This document shows positions 7,789 through 17,449 of a stretch of DNA of 64,000 bases, piece after piece. Positions within the stretch are counted from its first letter, which is position 1. Every line of letters begins with the position of its first letter. The stretch spans positions 372,001-436,000 of the forward strand of contig NZ_JAAZQL010000004.1 in assembly GCF_012275515.1 (NCBI RefSeq). Direction: 5' to 3'. Source of the DNA: Novosphingobium sp. SG707. Lineage in GTDB: Bacteria > Pseudomonadota > Alphaproteobacteria > Sphingomonadales > Sphingomonadaceae. Made by a program: the position numbers and the translations under genes. The notes under the pieces were generated by a model. The model had not been told where the DNA came from. It made no database searches and saw only the letters and a program-made list of their open reading frames with translations.

Positions 7789-9135
7789 TTACCGCATCAA
7801 CACCAATTCCTCGGCCATCGAGGGATGCAGCGCAACCGTATCGTCGAAATCGGCCTTGGTCAGGCCCGCCTTCACCGCGATGGCGACGGCCTGCAGGATC
7901 TCGGGCGCATCCGGCCCGATCATATGGACGCCCAGCACCTTGTCAGTCGCTGCATCCACGATCAGCTTGTAGTAGCCGCGCTCCGCCCGCGCGTGGAACA
8001 TATTCTTCATCGGGCGGAAATCGCTGGTGAAGATCTTGAGGTCATGCCCCGCCGCGCGCGCCGCCGCCTCGGTCAGGCCCACGCCTGCCAGAGGGGGCTG
8101 GCTGAACACGGCGCTGGGGATATGGTCATAGGCGATGGTGCGGGGTTTGCCGCCGAATACGGTGTCGGCAAAGGCATGGCCCTCGCGGATGGCCACGGGC
8201 GTCAATTGCACCCGGTCGGTCACATCGCCCACGGCATAGATCGAGGGGCAGGAGGTGGCATTATATTCATCCACCGGGATCTGGCCATTTGCGCCCAGTT
8301 CGACCCCGGCATTTTCCAGCCCCAGCCCCGGCGTCTTGGGCTTGCGCCCGGTGGCGACCAGTACGGCGTCGGCCTCGATAGGCAGGAAACCCTTGGTATT
8401 GACGCAGAGCGAGCCATCGGATTGCTTGATGATGCTCTCAATCGGCGCGTCAAAGCGGAACTCCACCCCGCGCGCGCGCATCATCGTCAGCAGGCGGTCG
8501 GTCAGGCTCGAATCATAGCTGCGCAGGATCTTGTCCGACCGGTTCACCACCGTGACATGCGCGCCCAGAGCATTGAAGATGCCCGCAAATTCCAGCGCGA
8601 TATAACCCGCCCCCTGAATCACCACACGCTTGGGGAAGCTCTCCAGATGGAACACCTCATTGCTGGTGATCGCATGTTCGTTGCCCGGAAATTCGGGCAT
8701 CACCGGCCATGCGCCCACGGCCACCAGAATGTATTTCGCGCTGATCTCATGCCCCGATGCCAGCCGCACCGTGTTCGGCCCGGCGATGGTGGCGCGCTCG
8801 TGGAAATGCTCGACCTTGTTATTGTCCAGCGTGGAGGTGTAGGCCCGCTCCAGCCGGTCGACATCGCTGGCCACGAAATCGCGCAGCGCCGCCCAGTCGA
8901 AGCTCTTCTCGCCCAGCGTCCAGCCCAGCTTGGCCGTATCGTGCAGTTCCTCGGCAAACTGGCTGGCGTAAACCAGCAGTTTCTTGGGCACGCAGCCCCG
9001 GATCACGCAGGTGCCCCCGACGCGGAATTCCTCGGCCACGGCCACGCGCGCACCATGACCAGCCGCGATCCTGCTTGCCCGGACGCCCCCCGACCCGGCG
9101 CCAATCACAAACAGGTCGTAGTCAAATTCGGCCAT
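7789..9135 (-). CDS. gor: Glutathione-disulfide reductase (pyridine nucleotide-disulfide oxidoreductase)
   Basis: FAD flavoprotein, most likely reducing glutathione disulfide with NADPH to keep the cytosolic thiol pool reduced. The 448-residue sequence has the FAD dinucleotide fold (VIGAGSGGVRASR), the redox-active pair in GGTCVIRGCVPKK, a second Rossmann motif (GAGYIALEFAGIF), the FAD-binding YAVGDVTDRVQLTPVA segment, and the C-terminal dimerisation region with the catalytic His (VALHPSMAEEL). The ATG at 9135 has GGTGGAG at good spacing; an upstream TTG at 9141 sits too close to that site. Glutathione rather than mycothiol or trypanothione is inferred from the bacterial Gor-like redox motif. 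Confidence 0.9.
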   Translation of the reverse strand: MAEFDYDLFVIGAGSGGVRASRIAAGHGARVAVAEEFRVGGTCVIRGCVPKKLLVYASQFAEELHDTAKLGWTLGEKSFDWAALRDFVASDVDRLERAYTSTLDNNKVEHFHERATIAGPNTVRLASGHEISAKYILVAVGAWPVMPEFPGNEHAITSNEVFHLESFPKRVVIQGAGYIALEFAGIFNALGAHVTVVNRSDKILRSYDSSLTDRLLTMMRARGVEFRFDAPIESIIKQSDGSLCVNTKGFLPIEADAVLVATGRKPKTPGLGLENAGVELGANGQIPVDEYNATSCPSIYAVGDVTDRVQLTPVAIREGHAFADTVFGGKPRTIAYDHIPSAVFSQPPLAGVGLTEAAARAAGHDLKIFTSDFRPMKNMFHARAERGYYKLIVDAATDKVLGVHMIGPDAPEILQAVAIAVKAGLTKADFDDTVALHPSMAEELVLMR

Positions 9136-9225
9136 TTTCAAACTCCACCGGGGGACATGTCATTGCGCGCCGATATGGGGCCAGAACAAGGCTTTGCCAA
9201 TAGATAGTATGCAACACTGACAATA

Positions 9226-11214
9226 TTAATCCGCAGGATTGTTCTTTTTTAGAAATCCTTCAATCGCATTCAGCAATTCCAGTCGATCGGCCTCGCGCGT
9301 GAAATAATGGTCGGCCTTGGGCAGGGACAGGAATTCCACCGGCTTGCCCGCCGCGCGCATCCTTGCCGCCATCGACACCGACTGGCTATGATCGACCGTC
9401 ACATCCATCTTGCCATGGATCAGCATCAGCGGCGCCTTGATCCGGTCCACCGCATTGATGGGCGAAACAGCGGCAAAATCAGGCGTCATCCGTTTCCATG
9501 CATCCTGATTGCTATTGCCGTAGAGCGAATTGCCCATATCGTTGACCTCGCGCCGGACGCTGGCCACGCCCGAAATCGAGATGCCGCAGCGCCACACATC
9601 CGCATCGCGCGCCAGCCCCCACATCGTGGCATAGCCCCCATAGGAGGCCCCCACCAGACAGGCCCGCTTGCCATCGGCGATGCCCTCCTTCACCGCCCAG
9701 CCCAGCGCGTCATTGAGGTCATCCTGCATGGCCAGGCCCATCTGCCCTTCGCCCTTGCGCTCGAATTCCTCACCATAGCCATCCGAGCCGCGAAAATTTG
9801 GCTGGATCACACCATAGCCAAGCTGAGCCACGAATTGCGCCCAATAATCATAGTCCAGCGTATCATGCGCCCAAGGCCCGCCATGGGGCATCACCACAAA
9901 GGGCAAGTTCTTCGCCACTTTGCCTTTGGGCAGGGTCAGGACCGCCTCGATCTCCAGCCCGTCGCGCGCCTTGTAATGCACCATTTTCACCGGGTTGAGC
10001 GCCTGCCCCTTCAGCCGGTCGGACAGGAAGGCGATGCGGTGCAGCACGCCTTCGTTGGTGTCATAGAAATAGATCGCGCCCGGCGCATCGGGAGCATCGA
10101 TCCGCACCAGCATGCGGGTGTGGTCGCGGTTGATATCGACAATCCCCACACGCCGGTCGGGCACCGCCTTGGCAAAGGCGGCCTGCGTTTCGGCCAGCGT
10201 CGGGTCCAGCCAGATCCGCTTCTCATCCTTGCCGCCCAGACGCACGCCCAACAGCGTCTTGCGGTCCGGATCGGTCCATGTGCCCTCGACCCAGCTTCCC
10301 TCAGGCGCGGTCCACACGGTGCGCAGATCTTTTTGCGTGGCCACATCCACCTCGAACAAGGCGGAATGCTTGTCCTTGTCCTCATGGATTATCAGCGCGC
10401 TGCCGGGCGTGGCGCCAAAACCGACCACCGAGATCAGATCCTCGCGCTTGCGCCCGTCCGCGCGATCCACCACACGAAAGGGTTCATTGGCGCCATTACG
10501 ATACATCATCCGCGACTTGCGGCTCTGATCGTCATAGCCATAACCGATGCGCACCACGCCATCACCATCGGTGAACCAGCGCATGACATCCTCGCGCCCT
10601 TGCTGGACCATCATCCGGCTGCCGGTTTCGACATTGAAACGATAGATGCTGGGCCAGAATTCAGGGCTCATGTAGATCGAATTCTGCCCCGCAATCAGGG
10701 CGGTCGGCGTGCCGTCGCTGGCGGTCCACAGGACCCGGTCGGCCGACTGCCCCTTGCTGTCCCAGAACAGCTTGGTGATCTTGCGCGTCACCCGGTTGAA
10801 ATTGATCAGACGGCTGACATAGAATCTTTCGCCCTCCACTGGCTGCAGCACGGTCAGATGGATCAGCAGATTGTCATTGTTGACCCACTCCAGCCCATGG
10901 GCCTCGGTCAGATCGGGAATGCCGATGCAGGCGGGCGCAGCCTGCCCGGCAAACAGACCAACGGCGCAGATCCGCTTTTGCCCGCCAATGGCAAAAAGCC
11001 CGCCCATCCATTCCCCATTGGGCGAAAGCGTCGGCTCGCCCACGAAGGGCAGCACGGCGAAATCGGCAGCCTCGAGCCGGTGTGGCGCCTCAACCGCCGG
11101 CACTGGTGCGGCCGTTGCCCCTTGCGCCAGAGCTTGTCCGCCAAACCCCAATCCAAACGCCGCCGTCAGCGTCAGCATGCTGCTGTACGCCCGGCCAAAC
11201 TGCTTCGCGATCAT
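9226..11214 (-). CDS. S9 family prolyl oligopeptidase/acylaminoacyl-peptidase, exported
   Basis: A secreted or periplasmic serine peptidase that would remove dipeptides or acyl-amino acids from short peptides. The N-terminus MIAKQFGRAYSSMLTLTAAFGLGFGGQALAQ is a signal peptide. A seven-bladed beta-propeller region (roughly residues 50-390) precedes the alpha/beta-hydrolase domain with the nucleophile elbow GASYGGY, the acid in HGKMDVTVD and the histidine in KADHYFTR. At 662 residues it matches the DPP/AAP group. The ATG at 11214 was chosen because it starts the signal peptide; an in-frame TTG at 11280 would add residues not expected before it. It stands alone between gor and pgi. Confidence 0.9.
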   Translation of the reverse strand: MIAKQFGRAYSSMLTLTAAFGLGFGGQALAQGATAAPVPAVEAPHRLEAADFAVLPFVGEPTLSPNGEWMGGLFAIGGQKRICAVGLFAGQAAPACIGIPDLTEAHGLEWVNNDNLLIHLTVLQPVEGERFYVSRLINFNRVTRKITKLFWDSKGQSADRVLWTASDGTPTALIAGQNSIYMSPEFWPSIYRFNVETGSRMMVQQGREDVMRWFTDGDGVVRIGYGYDDQSRKSRMMYRNGANEPFRVVDRADGRKREDLISVVGFGATPGSALIIHEDKDKHSALFEVDVATQKDLRTVWTAPEGSWVEGTWTDPDRKTLLGVRLGGKDEKRIWLDPTLAETQAAFAKAVPDRRVGIVDINRDHTRMLVRIDAPDAPGAIYFYDTNEGVLHRIAFLSDRLKGQALNPVKMVHYKARDGLEIEAVLTLPKGKVAKNLPFVVMPHGGPWAHDTLDYDYWAQFVAQLGYGVIQPNFRGSDGYGEEFERKGEGQMGLAMQDDLNDALGWAVKEGIADGKRACLVGASYGGYATMWGLARDADVWRCGISISGVASVRREVNDMGNSLYGNSNQDAWKRMTPDFAAVSPINAVDRIKAPLMLIHGKMDVTVDHSQSVSMAARMRAAGKPVEFLSLPKADHYFTREADRLELLNAIEGFLKKNNPAD

Positions 11215-11306
11215 CAAGCCCCCGTAAACCGTATTTCGCCTATCGAATATATTGCCCGTTGGGAGAATAGGCACAGTCAATTCTGGAACTCAATGAATTT
11301 TTAAAC

Positions 11307-11343
11307 AAAAATCGCGCCATTTCTTTGCAGAAACAGCGCGATT
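11307..11343 (-). terminator. Rho-independent terminator of pgi
   Basis: Read on the minus strand, AATCGCGC pairs with GCGCGATT, with a second internal stem (TTTCT/AGAAA) around a GCAA tetraloop. A T-rich run follows immediately. It lies about 30 bases beyond the pgi stop. Confidence 0.85.
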
Positions 11344-11371
11344 CCGTCCATTTTTACCTTGGTCGAGTGGC

Positions 11372-12901
11372 TCAGGCCAGGCCGGCCTCGGCCAGCAGCG
11401 CGGTGGTGCTGGCGTCGAACTGGGCCTCGCCCTTGTCGATGGCATTGGCGATCTGCTTGCCCAGTTCCACGCCGAACTGGTCAAACGGGTTGATGCCCAT
11501 CAGCACCGCATTGGCAAAGGTGCGATGTTCATGAAACGCGATCAGCGCGCCAAGGCTGGCAGGCGAGAGGTCGTCGATCAGGATGGTGGCCGAGGGGCGG
11601 TTGCCCGGATAGGAGCGCGATTTATCCGCCGAATCCTTGCCCGCCATCAGTGCGGCGCCCTGCGCAAAGCAGTTCATCAGCAGGATGCGGTGATGCGCGG
11701 GATCAAGCTGATCGCCCGGCGCGATGCTGGCGATGAAATCGACCGGCACCACGATGGTGCCCTGATGCAGAAGCTGGAACACGGCATGCTGCGCATCCGT
11801 GCCCACGCCGCCCCAGGTGATCGGCGCCGAAGGGCCATCAAGCGGCGCGCCGTCAAAGGTAACGCTCTTGCCGTTCGATTCCATTTCGAGCTGTTGCAGA
11901 TAGTCGGGCAGCAGTGCGAGGCGCTCGTCATAGGCAAAGCAGGCGCGCGTCTGGCAACCGCGCAGGCGGGTGTAGAGCTGATCGGCAAAGGCCGCGCGCA
12001 GGGGCAGATTGTCCGCGCCCGAAGTATTGGCGAAATGTTCGTCGATGGCCGCGGCGCCCCCGAGGAATTCGGCAAATTCCTCAAAACCCAGCGCCAGCGC
12101 GACCGGGAAGCCGATGGACGACCACAGCGAATAACGCCCGCCCACGCTTTCGGGGAAAGGCAGAATGCGGGTTTCATCCACACCCCATTCCACCGCCTTT
12201 TCCGGCGCGGCGGTCAGCGCGATCACACGGCCATAGGGATCATCAACACCATTTTCCTTCAGCCAGTTCAGAGCCGACCTGGCGTTGGTCATCGTCTCGA
12301 TGGTGGTGAAGGTCTTGGACGCCACCGCGACCAGCGTCGTGGCCGGGTCAGCTTTGGCAAAAGCGGCCTCCAGCGCGCAGCCGTCGATATTGGCCACCAC
12401 ATGCACCTGCACCACGCAGCCGTCGCGGGTCAGCGCATCGATCGCCAGCGCCGGGCCGAGCGCGCTGCCGCCGATACCGATATGGATCAGATGCCTGACC
12501 TCGCCCAGCGCGCCTTCGTGGATCGCGCCCACCAGCGAGGCCATGCGCTGATGCAGAGCTTGGGCCTCCTCGACGCTGGTATCCTTGCCCACGCCGCGCT
12601 GGGCGGTATGTTCGGCAGCGCGGCCTTCGGTGTTGTTGATCTTTTCGCCGCCGAACAATTGCGCGCGGCGGCCATCGAAATCCTGCGCCGCAGCCAAGGC
12701 TTCGAACCCGGCGATATGCGCGTCATCCAGATGCATCTTGGACCAGTCGAAGCGGATGCCCCCCAGCCCTTCGCCCAGCTCGAAACGGGTGGACAGCTTG
12801 CCCAGACGATCGGCATCGCCGGCGAACAATTCCGCCAGCGTGGGGCGAGGCAGGCCCGCCAGATGGTCCCATGCAGCCTTGACCGATTGGTTGGTGGACA
12901 C
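11372..12901 (-). CDS. pgi: Glucose-6-phosphate isomerase
   Basis: Interconverts glucose 6-phosphate and fructose 6-phosphate. The 509-residue protein contains the SIS-fold phosphate-binding GIGGSALGP, the SKTFTTIETMTNA segment, the catalytic glutamate region (ESVGGRYSLWSSIG), an active-site His near QHAVFQLLHQG, and the C-terminal conserved block ending GVELGKQIANAI with a downstream Lys in place of a longer tail. It uses a GTG start at 12901 with GGGAG about eight bases upstream. No ATG lies nearby in frame. It is transcribed alone, divergent from lepB, with its own terminator. Confidence 0.96.
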   Translation of the reverse strand: MSTNQSVKAAWDHLAGLPRPTLAELFAGDADRLGKLSTRFELGEGLGGIRFDWSKMHLDDAHIAGFEALAAAQDFDGRRAQLFGGEKINNTEGRAAEHTAQRGVGKDTSVEEAQALHQRMASLVGAIHEGALGEVRHLIHIGIGGSALGPALAIDALTRDGCVVQVHVVANIDGCALEAAFAKADPATTLVAVASKTFTTIETMTNARSALNWLKENGVDDPYGRVIALTAAPEKAVEWGVDETRILPFPESVGGRYSLWSSIGFPVALALGFEEFAEFLGGAAAIDEHFANTSGADNLPLRAAFADQLYTRLRGCQTRACFAYDERLALLPDYLQQLEMESNGKSVTFDGAPLDGPSAPITWGGVGTDAQHAVFQLLHQGTIVVPVDFIASIAPGDQLDPAHHRILLMNCFAQGAALMAGKDSADKSRSYPGNRPSATILIDDLSPASLGALIAFHEHRTFANAVLMGINPFDQFGVELGKQIANAIDKGEAQFDASTTALLAEAGLA

Positions 12902-13141
12902 GTTCGCTTCACTCCCGTCTTGCAGATGCGATCAATAATTGGCCCGAACCTATGCCCTTTGCGCAAGGATTGGCCAAGGGTGCGGCGCAGCATTTTTCCT
13001 TTTATCGCCCCGCTGAATACGTTTTGTGACGCAAGGATGGTCCAAACATGCACGGTTCATCCCCTGCTCAGCCAAACCATGGCTTGACGCAGCGCTTCTT
13101 GGCCAACATGGCAGCACGGCCAGATTCAAGGATGAGCAAAG

Positions 13142-13990
13142 ATGAGCCAAGCCGAACCCGCCACCAAGCCCGGCGCCAAACCGGAAAAACAGGAGGAGAA
13201 CTTTTTCGTTTTCCTTATCAAGCTGGTGGTGATCGTTGCTGTGTTCCGCAGCTTCATCTTCTCGCCCTTTAACATCCCCAGCGAATCGATGCTGCCGCGT
13301 CTGGTCAATGGCGACTATTTGCTGGCCGCCAAATGGCCCTATGGCTATTCGCGCTATTCGATGCCCTTCAGCCTGCCGCTGATCCCGGGCCGCATTCTGG
13401 CCACCCAGCCCAAGCGCGGCGATGTGGTGATCTTCAAGGCCCCGCCGACCAATCAGGATGACTGGATCAAGCGCGTGATCGGCCTGCCGGGCGATACGAT
13501 CCAGATGAAGGGCGGCGTCCTCTACATCAACGGCAATGCCGTGCCCAAGCAGAAGATCGAGGATTTCGAGATCGCCGTCTCGCCCAACACCTCCTGCTAT
13601 CAGCCGCGCTATGGCATGAGCGTGAATTACGAGACGGTGAAGGATGGCAAGACCATCTGCCACTATCCGCAATATCGCGAGACCCTGCCCGCCGATAACG
13701 GGAAACCGGGCAAGTCGTATAACGTGCTCGATATGGAAACCACGCCGCAGGACAATACAATGCCCTATATCGTGCCCGAAGGCGCGCTTTTCCTGATGGG
13801 CGATGACCGCGACAATTCGCAGGACAGCCGTTTCCCCGTCGAGGTGGGCGGCATCGGCTATGTGCCCCAGGGCAATCTGGTGGGCCGCGCCACCATCGTG
13901 ATGTGGTCGACCGACGGATCGGTTTCGTGGTACAAGCCCTGGACCTGGCTGACCGCCGCGCGCTGGAACCGGATCGGGGGCACCTTTTGA
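13142..13990 (+). CDS. lepB: Signal peptidase I
   Basis: Membrane-bound serine protease that removes Sec and Tat signal peptides on the periplasmic side. The 282-residue protein has a charged cytosolic tail (residues 1-20), one transmembrane helix (about 21-40), the catalytic S49 in PSESMLP, the general-base K110 in DDWIKRVIGLPGD, and the box E motif MGDDRDNSQDSR. It is the first gene of lepB-rnc-era, the usual alphaproteobacterial order. Its TGA overlaps the TTG start of rnc. The ATG at 13142 is supported by an AAGGA-containing stretch upstream. Confidence 0.97.
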   Translation: MSQAEPATKPGAKPEKQEENFFVFLIKLVVIVAVFRSFIFSPFNIPSESMLPRLVNGDYLLAAKWPYGYSRYSMPFSLPLIPGRILATQPKRGDVVIFKAPPTNQDDWIKRVIGLPGDTIQMKGGVLYINGNAVPKQKIEDFEIAVSPNTSCYQPRYGMSVNYETVKDGKTICHYPQYRETLPADNGKPGKSYNVLDMETTPQDNTMPYIVPEGALFLMGDDRDNSQDSRFPVEVGGIGYVPQGNLVGRATIVMWSTDGSVSWYKPWTWLTAARWNRIGGTF

Positions 13991-14718
13991 GCAAGACGCT
14001 TACGACAAAGCCTGTCAACAATCCGGCGCTTCCTGAGGCCACGCGGGAATTTCTGACCCGCGTGATCGGCGTTGATCCCGATGGCGCGCCCGAATGGACC
14101 GCCGCGCTGACCCATGGCAGTTTTTCGGCCCAGAATAATGCGCGCGGCAAAGGGCTTGAGGATTATCAGCGGCTCGAATTTCTGGGCGACCGGGTACTGG
14201 GCCTGACGATTGCCGAATGGCTGTATCAAAGCGAGGGCGCGGCCGAGGGTCGCCTGTCGCAGCGATTGAACGTGCTGGTCAGCCGCCAGATGTGCGCCAC
14301 CATTGCGCGCGGGATCGGGCTTGGCGAACATATCCGCCTTGGCAAACAGGCACGCGACGATGGCGGGTCGGACAGCGAGAATATCCTGGGCGACGTGATG
14401 GAAGCGCTGATCGGTGCCTCCTTTGTCACGCGCGGCTTTGAACCCACCCGCGCCATGATCCGCAGCCTTTGGGCCGAAGAGGTCGGCGGACGGGCGGGGC
14501 AGGCCAAGCATCCCAAATCCGCGCTTCAGGAATGGGCCGCCGGCAATCGCCGCAAGCCGCCCGAATATCGACTGGTCGATCGTTCAGGCCCCGATCATGC
14601 CGCCCGCTTTACCGTCGCCGTGGCGGTCAAGGGCGTGGGCGAGGTCGAGGCCGTGGCCAACAGCAAACAGGAGGCCGAAACCCAGGCGGCCGCCGCATTT
14701 TTAAGGCAATTTGGATGA
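13987..14718 (+). CDS. rnc: Ribonuclease III
   Basis: Double-strand-specific endoribonuclease acting in rRNA processing and mRNA decay. The 243-residue protein has the RIII signature (DYQRLEFLGDRVLGL) with its catalytic acidic residues, the second acidic cluster NILGDVMEALIGA, and a C-terminal double-stranded-RNA-binding domain (PKSALQEWAAGNRRKPPEYRLV to the end). The start is assigned to TTG at 13987, which overlaps the lepB stop (TTGA). No ATG lies before the catalytic domain, and the upstream GTG at 13903 would add lepB-overlapping sequence. The rare start plus the overlap suggests coupling to, and limitation by, lepB translation. Its own stop overlaps the era start. Confidence 0.95.
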   Translation: MSKTLTTKPVNNPALPEATREFLTRVIGVDPDGAPEWTAALTHGSFSAQNNARGKGLEDYQRLEFLGDRVLGLTIAEWLYQSEGAAEGRLSQRLNVLVSRQMCATIARGIGLGEHIRLGKQARDDGGSDSENILGDVMEALIGASFVTRGFEPTRAMIRSLWAEEVGGRAGQAKHPKSALQEWAAGNRRKPPEYRLVDRSGPDHAARFTVAVAVKGVGEVEAVANSKQEAETQAAAAFLRQFG

Positions 14719-15629
14719 GTGAAATCGCAGAATCTTGCGGCCTGGTGGCCGTGCTGGGCGCCCCCAATGCGGGCAAGTCCACGCTGGTCAACGCGCTGGT
14801 CGGGCAAAAGGTGGCGATTGTCTCGCAAAAGGCGCAGACCACCCGCGCCCGCCTGATGGGCATCGCGCTGGAACAGTCGCCCAAGCATAATGCCCAGATC
14901 ATCCTTGCCGACACGCCGGGCATTTTCGCCCCGCGCCGCCGTCTGGACCGCGCGATGGTGGCCGCCGCATGGGAAGGCGCCAGCGAAGCCGACGCCATCC
15001 TGCTGGTGGTGGATGCCGCCAAGAAGAACCGGCAGGGGCTGGAGGAAATCCTCGAATCGCTGAAAGCTCGCCCGGAACGCAAGCTGCTGGCGCTCAACAA
15101 GGTCGATCTGTGCCCCAAGGAGCCGCTGCTGGTTCTGGCGCAGGAACTGACGCAGGCGGTGGACTTTGCCGAGGTGTTCTTCATCTCCGCCTCGACCGGC
15201 GACGGCGTGGCGCAGTTGAAGGCGCGTCTGGCCGATCTGATGCCCGAAGGCCCGTGGAATTTCCCGGAAGATCAGGTGTCGGATGCCTCGGAACGGCTGA
15301 TGGCCTGCGAAATCACCCGCGAACAGCTCTATCGCCAGCTCCATGACGAGCTGCCCTATGACAGCACCGTGCGCCCCGAAAGCTATACCCACCGCAAGGA
15401 TGGCAGCGTCGAGATCCGCCAGCAGATCGTCATCGCCCGCGAAAGCCAGAAGTCGATCGTGCTGGGCAAGCGCGGGGCGCGGCTGAAAGCGATCGGCGAG
15501 GCCGCCCGGACCGAGCTGGCCGAGCTGCTCGGGGTCAAGGTGCATCTGTTCCTGCACGTCAAGGTCGACGAAAACTGGGCCGATGCGCGCGAGATTTACG
15601 AGGAAATCGGACTGGAATGGGTGCGCTGA
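14715..15629 (+). CDS. era: GTPase Era
   Basis: Essential GTPase for 30S ribosome maturation, binding near the 3' end of 16S rRNA. The 304-residue protein has the G1 motif GAPNAGKST, a G2-region Thr (QTTRAR), G3 DTPG, G4 NKVD and G5 SAST, then a C-terminal KH domain (VLGKRGARLKAIGEAAR). The ATG at 14715 overlaps the rnc TGA (ATGA), completing the lepB-rnc-era operon. Confidence 0.97.
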   Translation: MSEIAESCGLVAVLGAPNAGKSTLVNALVGQKVAIVSQKAQTTRARLMGIALEQSPKHNAQIILADTPGIFAPRRRLDRAMVAAAWEGASEADAILLVVDAAKKNRQGLEEILESLKARPERKLLALNKVDLCPKEPLLVLAQELTQAVDFAEVFFISASTGDGVAQLKARLADLMPEGPWNFPEDQVSDASERLMACEITREQLYRQLHDELPYDSTVRPESYTHRKDGSVEIRQQIVIARESQKSIVLGKRGARLKAIGEAARTELAELLGVKVHLFLHVKVDENWADAREIYEEIGLEWVR

Positions 15630-15663
15630 GACACCCTTCCGATCTTTTGTGGGACAGACATAC

Positions 15664-15690
15664 AAAGAATATGGCAAAGAATATGGCAAA
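15664..15690 (+). repeat. 12-bp tandem repeat, two units
   Basis: AAAGAATATGGC occurs twice head to tail (15664-15675 and 15676-15687), followed by a further AAA. It sits in the 212-base AT-richer gap between era and the first GT-C gene. No gene is seen in the gap; a promoter for the glycosyltransferase pair is plausible there. Confidence 0.8.
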
Positions 15691-15841
15691 TCGGATGAAA
15701 ACTGCGACAAGACGGTTTGGTTCGATACCATGAAGTAACAGCACAGAAGCAAATCTGGGCATCGGGGGTTGATGGCCTGGCCGCAATGCAGATGGGGGTC
15801 TGTCGCGGTTTGCAAGGGCGATCAGACGGACGGAGTGTTTG

Positions 15842-17440
15842 ATGGTCGAATATATCGCAGAACTTCCGGCGCGGTTGCGGGGTGCAGCCAAGGCGGAAGC
15901 TCCCAAAGCCGGCCAGCCCCTGTCGGGCGTGGGCGAAAGGGCTGGGCTGGGCGCGGTGCGCGGGGTCAATCTGCTGCTGATGGGCTTTGCCTATCTGGCG
16001 GTGGGGCTTCTGCTGCGCGGCGCTACGCTGGGCTATCCGATTATCCATGCAGACGAGCAGTTCTATCTGCTGGTGGGCGACCGCATGCTGCATGGCGCGG
16101 TGCCCTTTGTGGACATTTGGGATCGCAAGCCGATCGGGCTGTTCCTGCTCTATGGTGCGATCCGGTTGTTGGGGGGCGACGGGATCCTGCAATATCAACT
16201 GGTGGCGCTGGCCTGCGTGGCGGGCACGTCGCTGGTGATCTATCGTATGGCGCGCGAGATCGCCTCGCCGATGGGGGCGTGGTGGGCGGGCGTGGCCTAT
16301 CAACTGTTCCTCTCCGCCTTCTTCTGCTTTGGCGGACAGGCGCCGGTTTTCTACAATCTGCTGATGGCCCTGGCGGGCCTTGGCATGATGGTCGTATGGA
16401 CGGCCAAGACCGACCGGCGGCTGTTTCTCCATGGTCTGGCGATCATGGCGGTGGTCGGCGTCTCGCTTCAGATCAAATATACGGTCGTGTTCGAAGGCAT
16501 CGCCTTTGGCCTGATGCTGATGGCCCGTGCGCAGACGCTGGGCTGGTCGCATGGGCGCATTCTGGCAGCGGCCACCGGCTGGGCGGGCGTGGCGCTGTTG
16601 CCCACGCTGGCGGCGTGGGGTGCCTATATCGCGATGGGCCATGGCATGGCCTTTGCCCAGGCCAATTTCCTCTCGATCTTTGACCGCCATGAGGAATTCG
16701 ACGGTTCGCTGTTCCGGCTGTTCAAGGAAACGCTTGCGCTGCTGCCGGTCTGGGCAGCACTCTTTCTGGCCCCGCGCCAGATGCCGCCGATGCGCTATGC
16801 CGCGCGTCCGGCGCAAGGTTTCCTGCGCATCTGGGCGGCTGTGGCGGTGGCCGGGTTCCTGCTGTTTGGCACATGGTATGACCATTATGTCGCGCCGCTG
16901 CTGGTGCCGCTGATGGCGCTGGCCGCGCCCGCGCTGGGGCGTGGACGACCGTTCCGCTGGTACACGCATTTCATGCTGGCCATCGGCATGATCGCGGCGG
17001 CCGTGGTGACGATCTACAACACGCGCCATCATGGCACGACCGAAGAGATCGAACTGGCCGCCGACATGATCCGCAACGCGGCCGCCACGCCCACCGGGCA
17101 AGGTTGTGTCTATATCAACGAGGGTGACCCCATCCTCTACCACATGACCAACGCCTGCTTTGTCACGCGCTATGTCTTTCCCAATCACCTCAACAATCTG
17201 ACCGAGCAGCGGGCGCTGGGGGTCGATGCCAACAGCGAGATGCGGGCGGTTCTGGCCCGGCGTCCGCAGGTGGTGGTGATGCTGGAGACGCCCTTTTCCA
17301 AGCCGGTCAACTGGCAGTCGCGCCAAATCCTGATGGATGGCCTGAAAGAGCATTACCGCAAATTCGCAGATCCCTTCATCGGCAGCCGCCATTATCAATT
17401 GTTCGTGCTGAAAAACGCTGCGACGACACCGGCACAGTAA
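15842..17440 (+). CDS. GT39/ArnT-like membrane glycosyltransferase
   Basis: A 532-residue polytopic protein of the GT-C fold, likely transferring a sugar from a polyprenyl-phosphate donor on the periplasmic side. After the first transmembrane segment (VNLLLMGFAYLAVGLLL) comes the loop YPIIHADEQFYLLVGDRMLHG with the acidic catalytic pair region, then the FVDIWDRKPIGLFLLY motif common to the PMT_2 group. About ten hydrophobic segments follow, and a soluble C-terminal domain of about 150 residues. The ATG at 15842 has CGGAG upstream; a TTG one codon earlier is rejected. The substrate is not predictable. The next gene, nine bases on, encodes a similar architecture. Confidence 0.8.
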   Translation: MVEYIAELPARLRGAAKAEAPKAGQPLSGVGERAGLGAVRGVNLLLMGFAYLAVGLLLRGATLGYPIIHADEQFYLLVGDRMLHGAVPFVDIWDRKPIGLFLLYGAIRLLGGDGILQYQLVALACVAGTSLVIYRMAREIASPMGAWWAGVAYQLFLSAFFCFGGQAPVFYNLLMALAGLGMMVVWTAKTDRRLFLHGLAIMAVVGVSLQIKYTVVFEGIAFGLMLMARAQTLGWSHGRILAAATGWAGVALLPTLAAWGAYIAMGHGMAFAQANFLSIFDRHEEFDGSLFRLFKETLALLPVWAALFLAPRQMPPMRYAARPAQGFLRIWAAVAVAGFLLFGTWYDHYVAPLLVPLMALAAPALGRGRPFRWYTHFMLAIGMIAAAVVTIYNTRHHGTTEEIELAADMIRNAAATPTGQGCVYINEGDPILYHMTNACFVTRYVFPNHLNNLTEQRALGVDANSEMRAVLARRPQVVVMLETPFSKPVNWQSRQILMDGLKEHYRKFADPFIGSRHYQLFVLKNAATTPAQ

Positions 17441-17449
17441 CAATTCTGC

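Noticed and set aside
9307..11304. 665-codon open frame on the plus strand
   Set aside because: Antisense to the S9 peptidase with an intact catalytic triad.
13903..13986. GTG start for rnc upstream of the lepB stop
   Set aside because: It would add 28 residues encoded inside lepB that do not look like RNase III; TTG at 13987 fits the operon pattern.
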